From Actinostola sp. cb2023 (lineage: Eukaryota; Cnidaria; Anthozoa; Actiniaria; Actinostolidae), in NCBI GenBank assembly GCA_033675265.1, contig JAUJYZ010001422.1:475001-539000 (forward strand): a stretch of DNA of 64,000 nucleotides. Direction: 5' to 3'. Shown here piece after piece: positions 44,050 to 58,469 of the stretch (positions within the stretch are counted from its first letter, which is position 1; every line of letters starts with the position of its first letter). The notes under the pieces are model-generated. The model was not told the DNA's origin, made no database searches, and saw nothing but the letters and a program-made list of their open reading frames with translations. Both the position numbers and the translations under genes were made by a program.

Positions 44050-47000
44050 ACATTTACTGTATGGAAATTGCTGCGCCATGTATTTTTGAAACATCCATCT
44101 CCAAATTCGTTGATTGTCCAGATTTTTTAACGTCCAATCCATGTCTTTCTTCAAAAAATGACATTGGCAAAGATTCTGGGCAGCTGGAACATGTAGTAAG
44201 GCGAAAAATTAGAAAAGACGATTTTCTGCCATACATTTACTGTATGGAAGTTGCTGCGCCATGTATTTTTGAAACAACCATCTCCAAATTCGTTAAATGT
44301 CTAGATTTTTTTACTTACAATCCATGTCTTTCTTCAAAAAATGACATTGGAAAAGATTCTGAGCAGCTACTTCATCTAGTTAGGCAAAAAATTAGGAAAA
44401 TCGATTTCTCCCATACATTTACTGCATTGAAATTTCCTACGTTAGGTAATTTTGAGACAACCATCTCCAAATTCGTTGATTGTCCAGATTTTTTGACGTC
44501 CAATCCATGTCTTTCTTCAAAAAATGACATTGGCAAAGATTCTGGGCAGCTGGAACATCTAGTAAGGCGAAAAATTAGAAAAGACGATTTTCTGCCATAC
44601 ATTTACTGTATGGAAGTTACTGCGCCATGTATTTTTGATACAACCATCTCCACATTCGTTGATTGTCCAGATTTTTTGACGTACAATCCTTGTCTTTCTT
44701 CAAAAAATGACATTGGCAAAGATTCTGGGCAGCTGGAATATCTAGTAAGGCGAAAAATTAGAAAAGACGATTTTCTGCCATACATTTACTGTATGGAAGT
44801 TGCTGCGCCATGTATTTTTGAAACAACCATCTCCAAATTCGTTAAATGTCTATATTTTTTTACCTACAATCCATGTCGTTCTTCAAAAAATGACAATGGA
44901 AAAGATTCTGAGCAGCTACATCATCTAGTAAGGCAAAAAATTAGGAAAATCGATTTCTCCCATACATTTACTGCATTGAAATGTCCTACGTTAGGTAATT
45001 TTGAGACAACCATCTCCAAATTCGTTGATTGTCCAGATTTTTTGACGTCCAATCCATGTCTTTCTTCAAAAAATGACATTGGCAAAGATTCTGGGCAGCT
45101 GGAACATCTAGTAAGGCGAAAAATTAGAAAAGACGATTTTCTGCCATACATTTACTGTATGGAAGTTGCTGCGCCATGTATTTTTGATACAACCATCTCC
45201 ACATTCGTTGATTGTCCAGATTTTTTGACGTACAATCCTTGTCTTTCTTCAAAAAATGACATTGGCAAAGATTCTGGGCAGCTGGAATATCTAGTAAAGG
45301 CGAAAAATTAGAAAAGACGATTTTCTGCCATACATTTACTGTATGGAAGTTGCTGCGCCATGTATTTTTGAAACAACCATCTCCAAATTCGTTAAATGTC
45401 TATATTTTTTTTCCTACAATCCATGTCGTTCTTCAAAAAATGACAATGGAAAAGATTCTGAGCAGGTACATCATCTAGTAAGGCAAAAAATTAGGAAAAT
45501 CGATTTCTCCCATACATTTACTGCATTGAAATTTCCTACGTAAGGTAATTTTGAGACAACCATCTCCAAATTCTTTGAATGTCCAGATTTTTTGACGTGC
45601 AATCCATGTCTTTCTTCAAAAAATGACATTGGCAAAGATTCTGGGCAGCTGGAACATCTAGTAAGGCGAAAAATTAGAAAAGACGATTTTCTGCCATACA
45701 TTTACTGTATGGAAATTGCTGCGCCATGTATTTTTGAAACAACCATCTCCAAATTCGTTAAATGTCTAGATTTTTTTACCTACAATCCATGTCTTTCTTC
45801 AAAAAATGACATTGGAAAAGATTCTGAGCAGCTACTTCATCTAGTTAGGCAAAAAATTAGGAAAATCGATTTCTCCCATACATTTACAGCATTGAAATTT
45901 CCTACGTTAGGTAATTTTGAGACAACCATCTCCAAATTCGTTGATTGTCCAGATTTTTTAACGTCCAATCCATGTCTTTCTTCAAAAAATGACATTGGCA
46001 AAGATTCTGGGCAGCTGGAACATGTAGTAAGGCGAAAAAAAATTAGAAAAGACGATTTTCTGCCATACATTTACTGTATGGAAGTTGCTGCGCCATGTAT
46101 TTTTGAAACAACCATCTCCAAATTCGTTAAATGTCTAGATTTTTTTACTTACAATCCATGTCTTTCTTCAAAAAATGACATTGGAAAAGATTCTGAGCAG
46201 CTACTTCATCTAGTTAGGCAAAAAATTAGGAAAATCGATTTCTCCCATACATTTACTGCATTGAAATTTCCTACGTTAGGTAATTTTGAGACAACCATCT
46301 CCAAATTCGTTGATTGTCCAGATTTTTTGACGTCCAATCCATGTCTTTCTTCAAAAAATGACATTGGCAAAGATTCTGGGCAGCTGGAACATCTAGTAAG
46401 GCGAAAAATTAGAAAAGAAAAGACGATTTTCTGCCATACATTTACTGTATGGAAGTTACTGCGCCATGTATTTTTGATACAACCATCTCCACATTCGTTG
46501 ATTGTCCAGATTTTTTGACGTACAATCCTTGTCTTTCTTCAAAAAATGACATTGGCAAAGATTCTGGGCAGCTGGAATATCTAGTAAGGCGAAAAATTAG
46601 AAAAGACGATTTTCTGCCATACATTTACTGTATGGAAGTTGCTGCGCCATGTATTTTTGAAACAACCATCTCCAAATTCGTTAAATGTCTATATTTTTTT
46701 ACCTACAATCCATGTCGTTCTTCAAAAAATGACACAATGAAAAGATTCTGAGCAGCTACATCATCTAGTAAGGCAAAAAATTAGGAAAATCGATTTCTCC
46801 CATACATTTACTGCATTGAAATGTCCTACGTTAGGTAATTTTGAGACAACCATCTCCAAATTCGTTGATTGTCCAGATTTTTTGACGTCCAATCCATGTC
46901 TTTCTTCAAAAAATGACATTGGCAAAGATTCTGGGCAGCTGGAACATCTAGTAAGGCGAAAAATTAGAAAAGACGATTTTCTGCCATACATTTACTGTAT

Positions 47001-47900
47001 GGAAGTTGCTGCGCCATGTATTTTTGATACAACCATCTCCACATTCGTTGATTGTCCAGATTTTTTGACGTACAATCCTTGTCTTTCTTCAAAAAATGAC
47101 ATTGGCAAAGATTCTGGGCAGCTGGAATATCTAGTAAAGGCGAAAAATTAGAAAAAAGACGATTTTCTGCCATACATTTACTGTATGGAAGTTGCTGCGC
47201 CATGTATTTTTGAAACAACCATCTCCAAATTCGTTAAATGTCTATATTTTTTTTCCTACAATCCATGTCGTTCTTCAAAAAATGACAATGGAAAAGATTC
47301 TGAGCAGGTACATCATCTAGTAAGGCAAAAAATTAGGAAAATCGATTTCTCCCATACATTTACTGCATTGAAATTTCCTACGTAAGGTAATTTTGAGACA
47401 ACCATCTCCAAATTCTTTGAATGTCCAGATTTTTTGACGTGCAATCCATGTCTTTCTTCAAAAAATGACATTGGCAAAGATTCTGGGCAGCTGGAACATC
47501 TAGTAAGGCGAAAAATTAGAAAAGACGATTTTCTGCCATACATTTACTGTATGGAAATTGCTGCGCCATGTATTTTTGAAACAACCATCTCCAAATTCGT
47601 TAAATGTCCAGATTTTTTTACCTACAATCCATGTCTTACTTCAAAAAATGACATTGGCAAAGATTCTGGGCAGCTGGAACATCTAGTAAGGCGAAAAATT
47701 AGAAAAGACGATTTTCTGCCATACATTTACTGTATGGAAATTGCTGCGCCATGTATTTTTGAAACAACCATCTCCAAATTCGTTAAATGTCCAGATTTTT
47801 TTACCTACAATCCATGTCTTACTTCAAAAAATGACATTGGCAAAGATTCTGGGCAGCTGGAACATCTAGTAAGGCGAAAAATTAGAAAAGACGATTTTCT
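44050..47900. repeat. Further copies of the ~1.83-kb higher-order repeat
   Basis: The same diagnostic monomer series recurs at 44.2 and 46.0 kb, offset by 3,667 bp (20 monomers) from the 40.5-kb copy, and again near 49.7 kb. Blocks bearing the cttacttcaaaaaatg variant (42.05-42.6, 43.5-44.0, 47.5-48.1, 51.2-51.8, 52.9-53.2 kb) alternate with them. Confidence 0.8.
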
Positions 47901-50900
47901 GCCATACATTTACTGTATGGAAATTGCTGCGCCATGTATTTTTGAAACAACCATCTCCAAATTCGTTAAATGTCCAGATTTTTTTACCTACAATCCATGT
48001 CTTACTTCAAAAAATGACATTGGCAAAGATTCTGGGCAGCTGGAACATCTAGTAAGGCGAAAAATTAGAAAAGACGATTTTCTGCCATACATTTACTGTA
48101 TGGAAATTGCTGCGCCATGTATTTTTGAAATAACCATCTCCAAATTCGTTAAATGTCTAGATTTTTTTACCTACAATCCATGTCTTTCTTCAAAAAATGA
48201 CATTGGAAAAGATTCTGAGCAGCTACTTCATCTAGTTAGGCAAAAAATTAGGAAAATCGATTTCTCCCATACATTTACTGCATTGAAATTTCCTACGTTA
48301 GGTAATTTTGAGACAACCATCTCCAAATTCGTTGATTGTCCAGATTTTTTGACGTCCAATCCATGTCTTTCTTCAAAAAATGACATTGGCAAAGATTCTG
48401 GGCAGCTGGAACATCTAGTAAGGCAAAAAAAATTAGAAAAGACGATTTTCTGCCATACATTTACTGTATGGAAGTTGCTGCGCCATGTATTTTTGATACA
48501 ACCATCTCCACATTCGTTGATTGTCCAGATTTTTTGACGTACAATCCATGTCTTTCTTCAAAAAATGACATTGGCAAAGATTCTGGGCAGCTGGAATATC
48601 TAGTAAAGGCGAAAAATTAGAAAAGACGATTTTCTGCCATACATTTACTGTATGGAAGTTGCTGCGCCATGTATTTTTGAAAAACAACCATCTCCAAATT
48701 CGTTAAATGTCTATATTTTTTTTCCTACAATCCATGTCGTTCTTCAAAAAATGACAATGGAAAAGATTCTGAGCAGGTACATCATCTAGTAAGGCAAAAA
48801 ATTAGGAAAATCGATTTCTCCCATACATTTACTGCATTGAAATTTCCTACGTAAGGTAATTTTGAGACAACCATCTCCAAATTCTTTGAATGTCCAGATT
48901 TTTTGACGTGCAATCCATGTCTTTCTTCAAAAAATGACATTGGCAAAGATTCTGGGCAGCTGGAACATCTAGTAAGGCAAAAAAAAAAATTAGAAAAGAC
49001 GATTTTCTGCCATACATTTACTGTATGGAAATTGCTGCGCCATGTATTTTTGAAACAACCATCTCCAAATTCGTTAAATGTCCAGATTTTTTTACCTACA
49101 ATCCATGTCTTTCTTCAAAAAATGACATTGGCAAAGATTCTGGGCAGCTGGAACATCTAGTAAGGCGAAAAATTAGAAAAGACGATTTTCTGCCATACAT
49201 TTACTGTATGGAAATTGCTGCGCCATGTATTTTTGAAACAACCATCTCCAAATTCGTTAAATGTCCAGATTTTTTTTTACCTACAATCCATGTCTTTCTT
49301 CAAAAAATGACATTGGCAAAGATTCTGGGCAGCTGGAACATCTAGTAAGGCGAAAAATTAGAAAAGACGATTTTCTGCCATACATTTACTGTATGGAAAT
49401 TGCTGCGCCATGTATTTTTGAAACAACCATCTCCAAATTCGTTAAATGTCCAGATTTTTTTAACGTCCAATCCATGTCTTACTTCAAAAAATGACATTGG
49501 AAAAGATTCTGAGCAGCTACTTCATCTAGTAAGGCAAAAAATTAGAAAAAATCGATTTTCTCCCATACATTTACTGCATTGAAATTTCCTACGTTAGGTA
49601 ATTTTGAGACAACCATCTCCAAATTCGTTGATTGTCCAGATTTTTTAACGTCCAATCCATGTCTTTCTTCAAAAAATGACATTGGCAAAGATTCTGGGCA
49701 GCTGGAACATGTAGTAAGGCGAAAAATTAGAAAAGACGATTTTCTGCCATACATTTACTGTATGGAAGTTGCTGCGCCATGTATTTTTGAAACAACCATC
49801 TCCAAATTCGTTAAATGTCTAGATTTTTTTACTTACAATCCATGTCTTTCTTCAAAAAATGACATTGGAAAAGATTCTGAGCAGCTACTTCATCTAGTTA
49901 GGCAAAAAATTAGGAAAATCGATTTCTCCCATACATTTACTGCATTGAAATTTCCTACGTTAGGTAATTTTGAGACAACCATCTCCAAATTCGTTGATTG
50001 TCCAGATTTTTTGACGTCCAATCCATGTCTTTCTTCAAAAAATGACATTGGCAAAGATTCTGGGCAGCTGGAACATCTAGTAAGGCGAAAAATTAGAAAA
50101 GACGATTTTCTGCCATACATTTACTGTATGGAAGTTACTGCGCCATGTATTTTTGATACAACCATCTCCACATTCGTTGATTGTCCAGATTTTTTGACGT
50201 ACAATCCTTGTCTTTCTTCAAAAAATGACATTGGCAAAGATTCTGGGCAGCTGGAATATCTAGTAAGCGAAAAAAAAAAATTAGAAAAGACGATTTTCTG
50301 CCATACATTTACTGTATGGAAGTTGCTGCGCCATGTATTTTTGAAACAACCATCTCCAAATTCGTTAAATGTCTATATTTTTTTTACCTACAATCCATGT
50401 CGTTCTTCAAAAAATGACAATGGAAAAGATTCTGAGCAGCTACATCATCTAGTAAGGCAAAAAATTAGGAAAATCGATTTCTCCCATACATTTACTGCAT
50501 TGAAATTCCTACGTTAGGTAATTTTGAGACAACCATCTCCAAATTCGTTGATTGTCCAGATTTTTTGACGTCCAATCCATGTCTTTCTTCAAAAAATGAC
50601 ATTGGCAAAGATTCTGGGCAGCTGGAACATCTAGTAAGGCGAAAAATTAGAAAAGACGATTTTCTGCCATACATTTACTGTATGGAAAGTTGCTGCGCCA
50701 TGTATTTTTGATACAACCATCTCCACATTCGTTGATTGTCCAGATTTTTTGACGTACAATCCTTGTCTTTCTTCAAAAAATGACATTGGCAAAGATTCTG
50801 GGCAGCTGGAATATCTAGTAAGGCGAAAAATTAGAAAAGACGATTTTCTGCCATACATTTACTGTATGGAAGTTGCTGCGCCATGTATTTTTGAAACAAC

Positions 50901-53900
50901 CATCTCCAAATTCGTTAAATGTCTATATTTTTTTTTCCTACAATCCATGTCGTTCTTCAAAAAATGACAATGGAAAAGATTCTGAGCAGCTACATCATCT
51001 AGTAAGGCAAAAAATTAGGAAAATCGATTTCTCCCATACATTTACTGCATTGAAATTTCCTACGTAAGGTAATTTTGAGACAACCATCTCCAAATTCTTT
51101 GAATGTCCAGATTTTTTTTTTGACGTGCAATCCATGTCTTTCTTCAAAAAATGACATTGGCAAAGATTCTGGGCAGCTGGAACATCTAGTAAGGCGAAAA
51201 ATTAGAAAAGACGATTTTCTGCCATACATTTACTGTATGGAAATTGCTGCGCCATGTATTTTTGAAACAACCATCTCCAAATTCGTTAAATGTCCAGATT
51301 TTTTTACCTACAATCCATGTCTTACTTCAAAAAATGACATTGGCAAAGATTCTGGGCAGCTGGAACATCTAGTAAGGCGAAAAAAATTAGAAAAGACGAT
51401 TTTCTGCCATACATTTACTGTATGGAAATTGCTGCGCCATGTATTTTTGAAACAACCATCTCCAAATTCGTTAAATGTCCAGATTTTTTTACCTACAATC
51501 CATGTCTTTACTTCAAAAAATGACATTGGCAAAGATTCTGGGCAGCTGGAACATCTAGTAAGGCGAAAAATTAGAAAAGACGATTTTCTGCCATACATTT
51601 ACTGTATGGAAATTGCTGCGCCATGTATTTTTGAAACAACCATCTCCAAATTCGTTAAATGTCCAGATTTTTTTACCTACAATCCATGTCTTTACTTCAA
51701 AAAATGACATTGGCAAAGATTCTGGGCAGCTGGAACATCTAGTAAGGCGAAAAATTAGAAAAGACGATTTTCTGCCATACATTTACTGTATGGAAATTGC
51801 TGCGCCATGTATTTTTTTGAATAACCATCTCCAAATTCGTTAAATGTCTAGATTTTTTTACCTACAATCCATGTCTTTCTTCAAAAAATGACATTGGAAA
51901 AGATTCTGAGCAGCTACTTCATCTAGTTAGGCAAAAAATTAGGAAAATCGATTTCTCCCATACATTTACTGCATTGAAATTTCCTACGTTAGGTAATTTT
52001 GAGACAACCATCTCCAAATTCGTTGATTGTCCAGATTTTTTGACGTCCAATCCATGTCTTTCTTCAAAAAATGACATTGGCAAAGATTCTGGGCAGCTGG
52101 AACATCTAGTAAGGCGAAAAATTAGAAAAGACGATTTTCTGCCATACATTTACTGTATGGAAGTTGCTGCGCCATGTATTTTTGATACAACCATCTCCAC
52201 ATTCGTTGATTGTCCAGATTTTTTGACGTACAATCCTTGTCTTTCTTCAAAAAATGACATTGGCAAAGATTCTGGGCAGCTGGAATATCTAGTAAAGGCG
52301 AAAAATTAGAAAAGACGATTTTCTGCCATACATTTACTGTATGGAAGTTGCTGCGCCATGTATTTTTGAAACAACCATCTCCAAATTCGTTAAATGTCTA
52401 TATTTTTTTTCCTACAATCCATGTCGTTCTTCAAAAAATGACAATGGAAAAGATTCTGAGCAGGTACATCATCTAGTAAGGCAAAAAATTAGGAAAATCG
52501 ATTTCTCCCATACATTTACTGCATTGAAATTTCCTACGTAAGGTATTTTGAGACAACCATCTCCAAATTCTTTGAATGTCCAGATTTTTTGACGTGCAAT
52601 CCATGTCTTTCTTCAAAAAATGACATTGGCAAAGATTCTGGGCAGCTGGAACATCTAGTAAGGCGAAAAATTAGAAAAGACGATTTTCTGCCATACATTT
52701 ACTGTATGGAAATTGCTGCGCCATGTATTTTTGAAACAACCATCTCCAAATTCGTTAAATGTCCAGATTTTTTTACCTACAATCCATGTCTTTCTTCAAA
52801 AAATGACATTGGCAAAGATTCTGGGCAGCTGGAACATCTAGTAAGGCGAAAAATTAGAAAAGACGATTTTCTGCCATACATTTACTGTATGGAAATTGCT
52901 GCGCCATGTATTTTTGAAACAACCATCTCCAAATTCGTTAAATGTCCAGATTTTTTTACCTACAATCCATGTCTTACTTCAAAAAATGACATTGGCAAAG
53001 ATTCTGGGCAGCTGGAACATCTAGTAAGGCGAAAAATTAGAAAAGACGATTTTCTGCCATACATTTACTGTATGGAAATTGCTGCGCCATGTATTTTTGA
53101 AACAACCATCTCCAAATTCGTTAAATGTCCAGATTTTTTTACCTACAATCCATGTCTTACTTCAAAAAATGACATTGGCAAAGATTCTGGGCAGCTGGAA
53201 CATCTAGTAAGGCGAAAAATTAGAAAAGACGATTTTCTGCCATACATTTACTGTATGGAAATTGCTGCGCCATGTATTTTTGAAACAACCATCTCCAAAT
53301 TCGTTAAATGTCTAGATTTTTTTACCTACAATCCATGTCTTTCTTCAAAAAATGACATTGGAAAAGATTCTGAGCAGCTACTTCATCTAGTTAGGCAAAA
53401 AATTAGGAAAATCGATTTCTCCCATACATTTACTGCATTGAAATTTCCTACGTTAGGTAATTTTGAGACAACCATCTCCAAATTCGTTGATTGTCCAGAT
53501 TTTTTGACGTCCAATCCATGTCTTTCTTCAAAAAATGACATTGGCAAAGATTCTGGGCAGCTGGAATATCTAGTAAGGCGAAAAATTAGAAAAGACGATT
53601 TTCTGCCATACATTTACTGTATGGAAGTTGCTGCGCCATGTATTTTTGAAACAACCATCTCCAAATTCGTTAAATGTCTATATTTTTTTTCCTACAATCC
53701 ATGTCGTTCTTCAAAAAATGACAATGGAAAAGATTCTGAGCAGGTACATCATCTAGTAAGGCAAAAAATTAGGAAAATCGATTTCTCCCATACATTTACT
53801 GCATTTGAAATTTCCTACGTAAGGTAATTTTGAGACAACCATCTCCAAATTCTTTGAATGTCCAGATTTTTTGACGTGCAATCCATGTCTTTCTTCAAAA

Positions 53901-56900
53901 AATGACATTGGCAAAGATTCTGGGCAGCTGGAACATCTAGTAAGGCGAAAAATTAGAAAAGACGATTTTCTGCCATACATTTACTGTATGGAATTTGCTG
54001 CGCCATGTATTTTTGAGACAACCATCTCCAAATTCTTTGAATGTCTATATTTTTTGACGTGCAATCCATGTCTTTCTTCAAAAAATGACATTGGCAAAGA
54101 TTCTGGGCAGCTGGAACATCTAGTAAGGCGAAAAATTAGAAAAGACGATTTTCTGCCATACATTTACTGTATGGAAATTGCTGCGCCATGTATTTTTGAA
54201 ACAACCATCTCCAAATTCGTTAAATGTCCAGATTTTTTTACCTACAATCCATGTCTTTCTTCAAAAAATGACATTGGCAAAGATTCTGGGCAGCTGGAAC
54301 ATCTAGTAAGGCGAAAAATTAGAAAAGACGATTTTCTGCCATACATTTACTGTATGGAAATTGCTGCGCCATGTATTTTTGAAACAACCATCTCCAAATT
54401 CGTTAAATGTCCAGATTTTTTTACCTACAATCCATGTCTTTCTTCAAAAAATGACATTGGCAAAGATTCTGGGCAGCTGGAACATGTAGTAAAGCGAAAA
54501 ATTAGAAAAGACGATTTTCTGCCATACATTTACTGTATGGAAGTTGCTGCGCCATGTATTTTTGAAACAACCATCTCCAAATTCGTTAAATGTCTATATT
54601 TTTTTACCTACAATCCATGTCTTTCTTCAAAAAAATGACATTGGAAAAGATTCTGAGCAGCTACATCATCTAGTAAGGCAAAAAATTATTAGGAAAATCG
54701 ATTTCTCCCATACATTTACTGCATTGAAATGTCCTACGTTAGGTAATTTTGAGACAACCATCTCCAAATTCGTTGATTGTCCAGATTTTTTGACGTCCAA
54801 TCCATGTCTTTCTTCAAAAAATGACATTGGCAAAGATTCTGGGCAGCTGGAACATCTAGTAAGGCGAAAAATTAGAAAAGACGATTTTCTGCCATACATT
54901 TACTGTATGGAAGTTACTGCGCCATGTATTTTTGATACAACCATCTCCACATTCGTTGATTGTCCAGATTTTTTTTGACGTACAATCCTTGTCTTTCTTC
55001 AAAAAATGACATTGGCAAAGATTCTGGGCAGCTGGAATATCTAGTAAGGCGAAAAATTAGAAAAGACGATTTTCTGCCATACATTTACTGTATGGAAGTT
55101 GCTGCGCCATGTATTTTTGAAACAACCATCTCCAAATTCGTTAAATGTCTATATTTTTTTACCTACAATCCATGTCGTTCTTCAAAAAATGACAATGGAA
55201 AAGATTCTGAGCAGCTACATCATCTAGTAAGGCAAAAAATTAGGAAAATCGATTTCTCCCATACATTTACTGCATTGAAATTTCCTACGTTAGGTAATTT
55301 TGAGACAACCATCTCCAAATTCGTTGATTGTCCAGATTTTTTGACGTCCAATCCATGTCTTTCTTCAAAAAATGACATTGGCAAAGATTCTGGGCAGCTG
55401 GAACATCTAGTAAGGCGAAAAATTAGAAAAGACGATTTTCTGCCATACATTTACTGTATGGAAGTTGCTGCGCCATGTATTTTTGATACAACCATCTCCA
55501 CATTCGTTGACTGTCCAGATTTTTTGACGTACAATCCTTGTCTTTCTTCAAAAAATGACATTGGCAAATTAAAGATTCTGGGCAGCTGGAATATCTAGTA
55601 AGGCGAAAAATTAGAAAAGACGATTTTCTGCCATACATTTACTGTATGGAAGTTGCTGCGCCATGTATTTTTGAAACAACCATCTCCAAATTCGTTAAAT
55701 GTCTATATTGTTTTACCTACAATCCATTTCTTTCTTCAACAAATGACAATGGAAAAGATTCTGAGCAGCTACATCATCTAGTAAGGCAAAAAATTAGGAA
55801 AATCGATTTCTCCCATACATTTACTGTATTGAAATGTCCTACGTTAGGTAATTTTGAGACAACCATCTCCAAATTCGTTGATTGTCCAGATTTTTTGACG
55901 TCCAATCCATGTCTTTCTTCAAAAAATGACATTGGCAAAGATTCTGGGCAGCTGGAACATCTAGTAAGGCGAAAAATTAGAAAAAACGATTTTCTGCATT
56001 ACATTTACTGTATGGAAGTTGCTGCGCCATGTATTTTTGATACAACCATCTCCAAATTCGTTAAATGTCCAGATTTTTTTACCTACAATCCATGTCTTTC
56101 TTCAAAAAATGACATTGGCAAAGATTCTGGGCAGCTGGAACATCTAGTAAAGCGAAAAATTAGAAAAGACGATTTTCTGCCATACATTTACTGTATGGAA
56201 GTTGCTGCGCCATGTATTTTTGATACAACCATCTCCAAATTCGTTGATTTTTAAGATTTTTTGACGTACAATCCTTGTCTTTCTTCAAAAAATGACATTG
56301 ATAAAGATTCTGGGCAGCTAGAACATCTAGTAAGGCGAAAAATTAGAAAAGACGATTTTCTGCCATACATTTACTGTATGGAAGTTGCTGCGCCATGTAT
56401 CAGTTGAAAAACCATCTCCAAATTCGTTAAATGTCTAGATTTTTTTTACCTACAATCCATGTCGTTCTTCAAAAAATGACAATGGAAAAGATTCTGAGCA
56501 GCTACATCATCTAGTAAGGCAAAAAATTAGGAAAATCGATTTCTCCCATACATTTACTGCATTGAAATTTCCTACGTTAGGTAATTTTGAGACAACCATC
56601 TCCAAATTCTTTGAATGTCCAGATTTTTTGACGTCCAATCCATGTCTTTCTTCAAAAAATGACATTGGCAAAGATTCTGCAGCTGGAACATCTAGTAAGG
56701 CGAAAAAAATTAGAAAAGACGATTTTCTGCCATACATTTACTGTATGGAAATTGCTGCGCCATGTATTTTTGAAACAACCATCTCCAAATTCGTTAAATA
56801 TCCAGATTTTTTTACCTACAATCCATGTCTTTCTTCAACAAATGACAATGGAAAAGATTCTGAGCAGCTACATCATCTAGTAAGGCAAAAAATTAGGAAA

Positions 56901-58469
56901 ATCGATTTCTCCCATACATTTACTGTATTGAAATGTCCTACGTTAGGTAATTTTGAGACAACCATCTCCAAATTCGTTGATTGTCCAGATTTTTTGACGT
57001 CCAATCCATGTCTTTCTTCAAAAAATGACATTGGCAAAGATTCTGGGCAGCTGGAACATCTAGTAAGGCGAAAAATTAGAAAAGACGATTTTCTGCCATA
57101 CATTTACTGTATGGAAATTGCTGCGCCATGTATTTTTGAAACAACCATCTCCAAATTCGTTGATTGTCCAGATTTTTTGACGTCCAATCCATGTCTTTCT
57201 TCAAAAAATGACATTGGCAAAGATTCTGGGCAGCTGGAACATCTAGTAAGGCGAAAAATTAGAAAAGACGATTTTCTGCCATACATTTACTGTATGGAAA
57301 TTGCTGCGCCATGTATTTTTGAAACAACCATCTCCAAATTCGTTAAATGTCCAGATTTTTTTTTTACCTACAATCCATGTCTTTCTTCAAAAAATGACAA
57401 TGGAATAGATTCTGGGCAGCTGGAACATCTAGTAAAGCGAAAAATTAGAAAAGACGATTTTCTGCCATACATTTACTGTATGGAAATTGCTGCGCCATGT
57501 ATTTTTGAAACAACCATCTCCAAATTCGTTAAATGTCCAGATTTTTTTTTACCTACAATCCATGTCTTTCTTCAAAAAATGACATTGGCAAAGATTCTGG
57601 GCAGCTGGAACATCTAGTAAAGCGAAAAATTAGAAAAGACGATTTTCTGCCATGCATTTACAGTATGGAAATTGCTGCGCCATGTATTTTTGAAACAACC
57701 ATCTCCAAATTCGTTAAATGTCTAGATTTTTTTACCTACAATCCATGTCTTTCTTCAAAAAATGACATTGGAAAAGATTCTGAGCAGCTACATCATCTAG
57801 TAAGGCAAAAAATTAGGAAAATCGATTTCTCCCATACATTTACTGCATTGAAATGTCCTACGTTAGGTAATTTTGAGACAACCATCTCCAAATTCGTTGA
57901 TTGTCCAGATTTTTTGACGTACAATCTTTGTCTTTCTTCAAAAAATGACATTGGCAAAGATTGTGGGCAGCTGGAACATCTAGTAAGGCGAAAAATTAGA
58001 AAAGACGATTTTCTGCCATACATTTACTGTATGGAAGTTGCTGCGCCATGTATTTTTGAAACAACCATCTCCAAATTCGTTAAATGTCTAGATTTTTTTA
58101 CCTACAATCCATGTCTTTCTTCAAAAAATGACATTGGAAAAGATTCTGAGCAGCTACATCATCTAGTAAGGCAAAAAATTAGGAAAATCGATTTCTCCCA
58201 TACATTTACTGCATTGATATTTCCTAAGTTAGGTAATTTTGAGACAACCGTCTCCAAATTCGTTGAATGTCCAGATTTTTTGACGTCCAATCTTTGCCTT
58301 TCTTCAAAAAATGACATTGGCAAAGATTCTGGGCAGCTGGAACATCTAGTAAAGCGAAAAATTAGAAAAGACGATTTTCTGCCATACATTTACTGTATGG
58401 AAGTTGCTGCGCCATGTATTTTTGAAACAACCATCTCCAAATTCGTTAAATGTCCAGATTTTTTTACCT

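Larger units (their letters stand above)
29008..58469. repeat. 29.5-kb satellite: ~160 monomers of 183 bp (A/B dimer 366 bp), frame-open
   Basis: All monomers point the same way. Type A starts ctcccatacatttactgcat then tgaaatttcctacgttaggt. Type B starts tgccatacatttactgtatg then gaagttgctgcgccatgtat. Both share acaaccatctccaaattcgt, caatccatgtctttcttcaa and catctagtaaggc. The length is 61 codons, so a plus-strand frame runs on (TTISKFVDCPDFLTSNPC, SSKNDIGKDSGQLEHLV, RRKIRKDDF). The longest open stretches are 43,929-45,311 (460 codons) and 38,568-39,812 (414). Minus-strand frames of 60-76 codons also stay open. Breaks are mostly homopolymer length changes. No signal peptide, known domain or flanking gene structure was seen. 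Confidence 0.97.

Noticed and set aside
29008..58469. CRISPR-like array
   Set aside because: There are no unique spacers between constant repeats; whole 183-bp monomers repeat head to tail in a eukaryotic context.
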